Positions 51,639-56,164 of a DNA stretch of 56,164 nucleotides are shown in pieces. A model generated the notes under the pieces. That model did not search any database. It was not told the origin of the DNA and saw nothing but the letters and a program-made list of their open reading frames with translations. The translations under genes and the position numbers were made by a program. Position 1 is the first letter of the stretch, and each line of letters starts with the position of its first letter. The DNA is from Actinokineospora pegani (GTDB lineage Bacteria > Actinomycetota > Actinomycetes > Mycobacteriales > Pseudonocardiaceae): positions 1 through 56,164 of the forward strand of contig NZ_WHOL01000091.1 in the NCBI RefSeq assembly GCF_009745975.1, given 5' to 3'.

Positions 51639-52499
51639 TCAGCCGGTGATGCCCGCGGCGGCGAAGCGCTCGTCCAGGAACCGCACGATCGTCGCGGTCA
51701 GCCGGGCCGGGGAGAACCGCAGCTCCACCGGGCTGCTCGCCTCGACGAACTCCGCGCGCGGCAGCTCGCCCGCGAGCATGTGCGCGTCGCCGAACGGGTG
51801 GATCGGGTCCCGCTGGTGGCCGATGACCAGGGCGGGCACCTGGATCGCGGTGCGCAGGGTGGTCGGCGGGGCGATGCGGCCGAAGAAGATGCCGTGCACC
51901 ACGGCGGCCATCGCCGCGGGCTCCTGCGACAGCGTCTCGGTGACGGTGTCGACCCACTGCCGCCCGCGCGGCACCCGGCGGGCCAGCGCGGCGAGACCAC
52001 GCACGGCGGGCGGGATGAAGCGGGCGCTGAACAGCAGCGGCGCGAACGCCAGCAGACCCGCGACGATCGCGTTGTCCAGCACCGGCATCTCCACCACGAG
52101 CCCGGCGGCGCGGTCCGGCGCGGCCACCGCCACCTCGAGGGTGACGTTCGCGCCGAGGGAGGTCCCGCCGATCACGGCCCGCTCCACGCCCAGGTGGTCG
52201 AGCAGCGCCACCACCTGGGTGGCCCAGGTGGTCATCGAGTAGCGCCAGGACTCGGTCGGCCGGTCGGAGCCGCCGTGCCCCAGCAGGTCCAGGGTCAGCA
52301 CCCGGAACCCGGCGGCGGCCAGCGACCTGGCGAGCGGGGCGTGCATGGTGCGGGTCATCAACTGGCCGTGCGTGAGCACGACCACGCGCGGGCCGGAGCC
52401 GAACTCCGTGAAGCGCAGTGTCTGCCCGTCGACCTGGAACGAGCCCGTGCGCTCGACGGGGCTCTGGTGCGGGGCTGCGGTGGCGGCGATCCCGGTCAT
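51639..52499 (-). CDS. Alpha/beta hydrolase
   Basis: A 286-residue cytoplasmic hydrolase. The oxyanion region is VVVLTHGQLMTRTMHAPLAR, followed by LTLDLLGHGGSDRP. The nucleophile elbow is GGTSLGAN (Ser about 134), with the later Asp in GHQRDPIHP and a C-terminal acidic/His region (AEFVEASSPVELR). The length and motifs match haloperoxidase/esterase-type enzymes; the substrate is unknown. It is upstream of the MoxR operon on the same strand with an 88-bp gap, so it may or may not be part of it. Confidence 0.83.
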   Translation of the reverse strand: MTGIAATAAPHQSPVERTGSFQVDGQTLRFTEFGSGPRVVVLTHGQLMTRTMHAPLARSLAAAGFRVLTLDLLGHGGSDRPTESWRYSMTTWATQVVALLDHLGVERAVIGGTSLGANVTLEVAVAAPDRAAGLVVEMPVLDNAIVAGLLAFAPLLFSARFIPPAVRGLAALARRVPRGRQWVDTVTETLSQEPAAMAAVVHGIFFGRIAPPTTLRTAIQVPALVIGHQRDPIHPFGDAHMLAGELPRAEFVEASSPVELRFSPARLTATIVRFLDERFAAAGITG

Positions 52500-52543
52500 C
52501 CCCCCAGGCTACTGGTCGGTAGCGAGAAGGCCGACGTGATCAG

Positions 52544-52741
52544 TCAGTCCTTGCGCCTGCGCCCACCCGATCCCGGTTTGGCCTTCGGGGCGGGTGTGCC
52601 CACGGCCTGCGTCGCCGCGGGGGCGGGCTGCTCGGCCTTGTCCTCCGCGCTCTCCTCGACCTTCTCCTCGACGGCGCTCCCGCGCATCTCGCGCAGCAAT
52701 TCGTCGAAGATCGGTGTGGACATCACGGGCTGGCCTGCCAT
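52544..52741 (-). CDS. Small conserved-type hypothetical protein
   Basis: A 65-residue protein. The ATG at 52741 follows GGGGAG. The start MSTPIFDELLREMRG (from the second Met) is a helix, and the rest is acidic then Lys/Arg-rich and probably disordered (EEKVEESAEDKAEQPAPAA, ending GGRRRKD). Function unknown. It is divergent from the crotonase gene. Confidence 0.6.
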   Translation of the reverse strand: MAGQPVMSTPIFDELLREMRGSAVEEKVEESAEDKAEQPAPAATQAVGTPAPKAKPGSGGRRRKD

Positions 52742-52853
52742 CCGGGCTCCCCTCGCTTGGTCGGCGATGGGCAACCTACCCGTTCGGACCCACGACGCCC
52801 GGCCATTCGGCGGACACGATCGAGTGGAAGCCGGGGTGACAGGGAAGTTACCC

Positions 52854-53696
52854 ATGAGTAATGTCTTTGGCATGACGGAAAACCTGGTCTCCCTCGCTGT
52901 CGACGTCGCCGACCACGTCGCGGAAGTCACACTGCTCGGGCCCGGCAAGGGCAACGCCATGGGGCCCGACTTCTGGCGGGAGCTGCCCCAGGTGTTCGGC
53001 GCGCTGGACCGCGACCCCGAGGTGCGCGCCGTCGTGCTCACCGGCAGTGGCAAGCACTTCTCCTACGGCCTCGACCTGCCCGCGATGATGCCCGCCTGGG
53101 GCGGGATGCTCGGCGGCGAGTCGCTCGCCGGGCCGCGCACGAGGTTCCTCGACGAGATCCGCGGCCTGCAGGACGCGGTCACCTCCATCGCCGCCTGCCG
53201 CAAGCCGGTCGTCGCCGCGGTGTCCGGCTGGTGCATCGGCGGCGGCGTGGACGTCATCGCCGCGGCCGACATCCGGCTCGCCAGCGCGGAGGCCAAGTTC
53301 AGCGTCCGCGAGGTCAAGGTCGCCATCGTCGCCGACCTGGGCAGCCTGCAACGGCTGTCCGGCGTCATCGGCGAGGGCCACCTGCGCGAGCTCGCGCTCA
53401 CCGGCAAGGACATCGACTCCGCCCGCGCCGAGCGCATCGGCCTGGTCAACGAGGTCTTCCCCGACCAGGACGCCGTGCTCGCCGCCGCCCGCGCGCTGGC
53501 CACCGAGATCGCCGCCAACCCGCCGCTGGTCGTGCAGGGCACCAAGGACGTCCTCGGCCTCGAGCGGGAGCGCCGCGTCGCCGACGGCCTGCGCTACGTC
53601 GCCGCCTGGAACTCCGCCTTCCTGCCCAGCAAGGACCTGGGCGAGGCGGTGCAGGCGTTCCTCGAACGGCGCGAGCCCGAGTTCACGGGGGAGTGA
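52854..53696 (+). CDS. Enoyl-CoA hydratase/isomerase (crotonase), dienoyl-CoA isomerase-like
   Basis: A 280-residue crotonase. The oxyanion-hole segments are AVVLTGSGKHFSYGLDLPAM and SGWCIGGGVDVIAAADIRLA. The active-site segment FSVREVKVAIVADLGSLQRL resembles that of delta3,5-delta2,4-dienoyl-CoA isomerases, with acidic residues in VDVI and VADLG. It probably shifts or hydrates double bonds of acyl-CoA in beta-oxidation. The ATG at 52854 follows AGGGAAG; ATG 52872 is a less likely start. The CoA ligase gene follows 54 bp later. Confidence 0.87.
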   Translation: MSNVFGMTENLVSLAVDVADHVAEVTLLGPGKGNAMGPDFWRELPQVFGALDRDPEVRAVVLTGSGKHFSYGLDLPAMMPAWGGMLGGESLAGPRTRFLDEIRGLQDAVTSIAACRKPVVAAVSGWCIGGGVDVIAAADIRLASAEAKFSVREVKVAIVADLGSLQRLSGVIGEGHLRELALTGKDIDSARAERIGLVNEVFPDQDAVLAAARALATEIAANPPLVVQGTKDVLGLERERRVADGLRYVAAWNSAFLPSKDLGEAVQAFLERREPEFTGE

Positions 53697-53750
53697 GCCC
53701 GCCGGGTTAGGCTCGATCCTGGTCGTCGGTTCAACGAGGAGCGTGCCACC

Positions 53751-55451
<1,701 letters not shown>

Positions 55452-55462
55452 TTAGGACAGCG

Positions 55463-55501
55463 CCGATCGGGAACCCCGCCTGGACAGCACGTCCCGATCG
55501 G
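55463..55501 (+). terminator. Intergenic hairpin between the CoA ligase and DJ-1 genes
   Basis: Perfect 10-bp arms CCGATCGGGA (55463-55472) and TCCCGATCGG (55492-55501) with a 19-nt loop, immediately before GGAGGG, the ribosome binding site of the next gene. It may end transcription partly, or hold the second gene's translation start accessible. Confidence 0.55.
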
Positions 55502-55513
55502 AAGGAGGGCCTG

Positions 55514-56080
55514 ATGGCCCAGCTCGCTGACCGCAAGATCGCCTTCCTCGTCGCCCCGGAGGGCATCGAGCAGGTGGAGCTCACCGAGCCCTGGAAGGCG
55601 GTCGAGCAGCAAGGCGCGACCCCGGTGCTGGTCTCCACCGACAGTGGCGAGGTGCAGGCGTTCAACCACCTGGACAAGGCCGACACCTTCACCGTGGACC
55701 AGGTGGTCGACGGCGCCGACGTGTCCGGCTTCGACGCGCTCGTGCTGCCCGGCGGGGTCGCCAACCCCGACTTCCTGCGCACCGACCCCGACGCGGTGCG
55801 GTTCATCGCCAGGTTCTTCGCCATGGGCAAGCCCGTCGCCGCGATCTGCCACGCGCCGTGGACGCTGATCGAGGCCGACGTCGTGCGCGGCAGGCGGCTC
55901 ACCTCGTGGCCCAGCCTGCAGACCGACCTGCGCAACGCGGGGGCCGAGTGGGTCGACGAGGAGGTCGTGGTCGACGAGTCCGGCCCGTCCGCGCTGGTGA
56001 CCAGCCGCAACCCCGGCGACCTGCCGCGCTTCTGCGAGAAGCTCGTCGAGGTGTTCTCACGTGAGAAGGCCTCCGCTTAA
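55514..56080 (+). CDS. DJ-1/PfpI family protein
   Basis: A 188-residue protein of the PfpI/YhbO type. Family marks are KIAFLVAPEGIEQVELTEPW with the conserved Glu, ALVLPGGVANPDFLRTD and the nucleophile elbow AAICHAPWTLIEA (Cys followed by His). The end is VTSRNPGDLPRFCEKLVEVF. Relatives act as stress proteins, with glyoxalase or deglycase activity reported and debated. The ATG at 55514 follows GGAGGG. It may be co-transcribed with the CoA ligase. Confidence 0.92.
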   Translation: MAQLADRKIAFLVAPEGIEQVELTEPWKAVEQQGATPVLVSTDSGEVQAFNHLDKADTFTVDQVVDGADVSGFDALVLPGGVANPDFLRTDPDAVRFIARFFAMGKPVAAICHAPWTLIEADVVRGRRLTSWPSLQTDLRNAGAEWVDEEVVVDESGPSALVTSRNPGDLPRFCEKLVEVFSREKASA

Positions 56081-56164
56081 CCAGGAGCATGCACGGCCTT
56101 AACAATCAGTTACATCCGATATGCGGACAGTTGTTAACGCGTGGTGGTCGGCTTCCGACAACAC
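56081..56164. other. AT-rich intergenic end of the window
   Basis: No gene. TTAACAA (56099-56105) and TTGTTAA (56131-56137) form a 7-bp inverted repeat over 25 bp in a locally AT-rich stretch, possibly a promoter/operator of a gene beyond the edge. Confidence 0.4.

Noticed and set aside
56056-56067. Palindrome TCTCACGTGAGA
   Set aside because: It lies within the end of the DJ-1 coding region and is probably chance.

Overview
The window is high-GC DNA with many GTG starts, ATGA/GTGA overlaps between neighbouring genes and several genes that lack a Shine-Dalgarno sequence. Together with the polA - bluB - rpsA - coaE - uvrB backbone, a PdtaR-type ANTAR regulator beside a Liv-type ABC operon, and an ESX-like WXG100 locus, this indicates an actinomycete. 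A filamentous genus of the Pseudonocardiales (Actinokineospora/Actinosynnema/Saccharothrix type) is my best inference; no rRNA is present to settle it.

Layout. 1-1753 (minus): a WXG100/ESX-like locus with a YbaB protein, a WXG100 protein and a large WXG-domain protein that runs off the left edge. 2150-9250: mixed genes, including a three-helix-bundle protein, a decayed DUF4394 gene, a THUMP RNA methyltransferase, a lone PASTA fragment, a secreted esterase, a DUF72 protein and a PadR regulator. 9245-11560: the PadR-linked membrane protein, then a graveyard of an IS630-type transposase and a serine recombinase. 11588-14044: a membrane protein and a CPBP protease divergent from a TetR regulator, with a paired palindromic operator between them. 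14673-18239: a secreted S33 peptidase divergent from a NarL-type two-component system. 18517-19347: a tRNA with a Leu CAA anticodon and pdtaR. 20257-25825: a complete five-gene branched-chain amino-acid ABC transporter. 25925-44776: housekeeping genes (polA, bluB, rpsA, coaE, uvrB) interspersed with a TetR/YhgE-Pip/ABC-like operon, a GNAT/methyltransferase pair, two tandem DUF402 genes and a DUF5685 protein with an extreme cysteine tail. 45334-51550 (minus): a tightly overlapping five-gene operon (MoxR AAA+ ATPase, unknown protein, vWA protein with an N-terminal HExxH zincin motif, a helical protein, a PaaK-like adenylating enzyme). 51639-56080: alpha/beta hydrolase, small protein, crotonase, acyl-CoA ligase and DJ-1/PfpI protein.

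How the genes work together. The Liv operon imports branched-chain amino acids or related amides; a strong hairpin after the binding-protein gene probably makes that protein in excess over the membrane parts. polA and uvrB serve DNA repair, rpsA translation, coaE the last step of CoA synthesis and bluB the lower ligand of cobalamin. The crotonase and the acyl-CoA ligase fit fatty- or aromatic-acid catabolism. The most unusual unit is the MoxR/vWA-peptidase/adenylating-enzyme operon, which looks like an NTP-driven assembly or conflict system with an added acyl-adenylating step; I do not know a characterised counterpart. A recurring TANNNT-N7-GTG arrangement at polA, bluB, uvrB and a histidine kinase suggests leaderless mRNAs.
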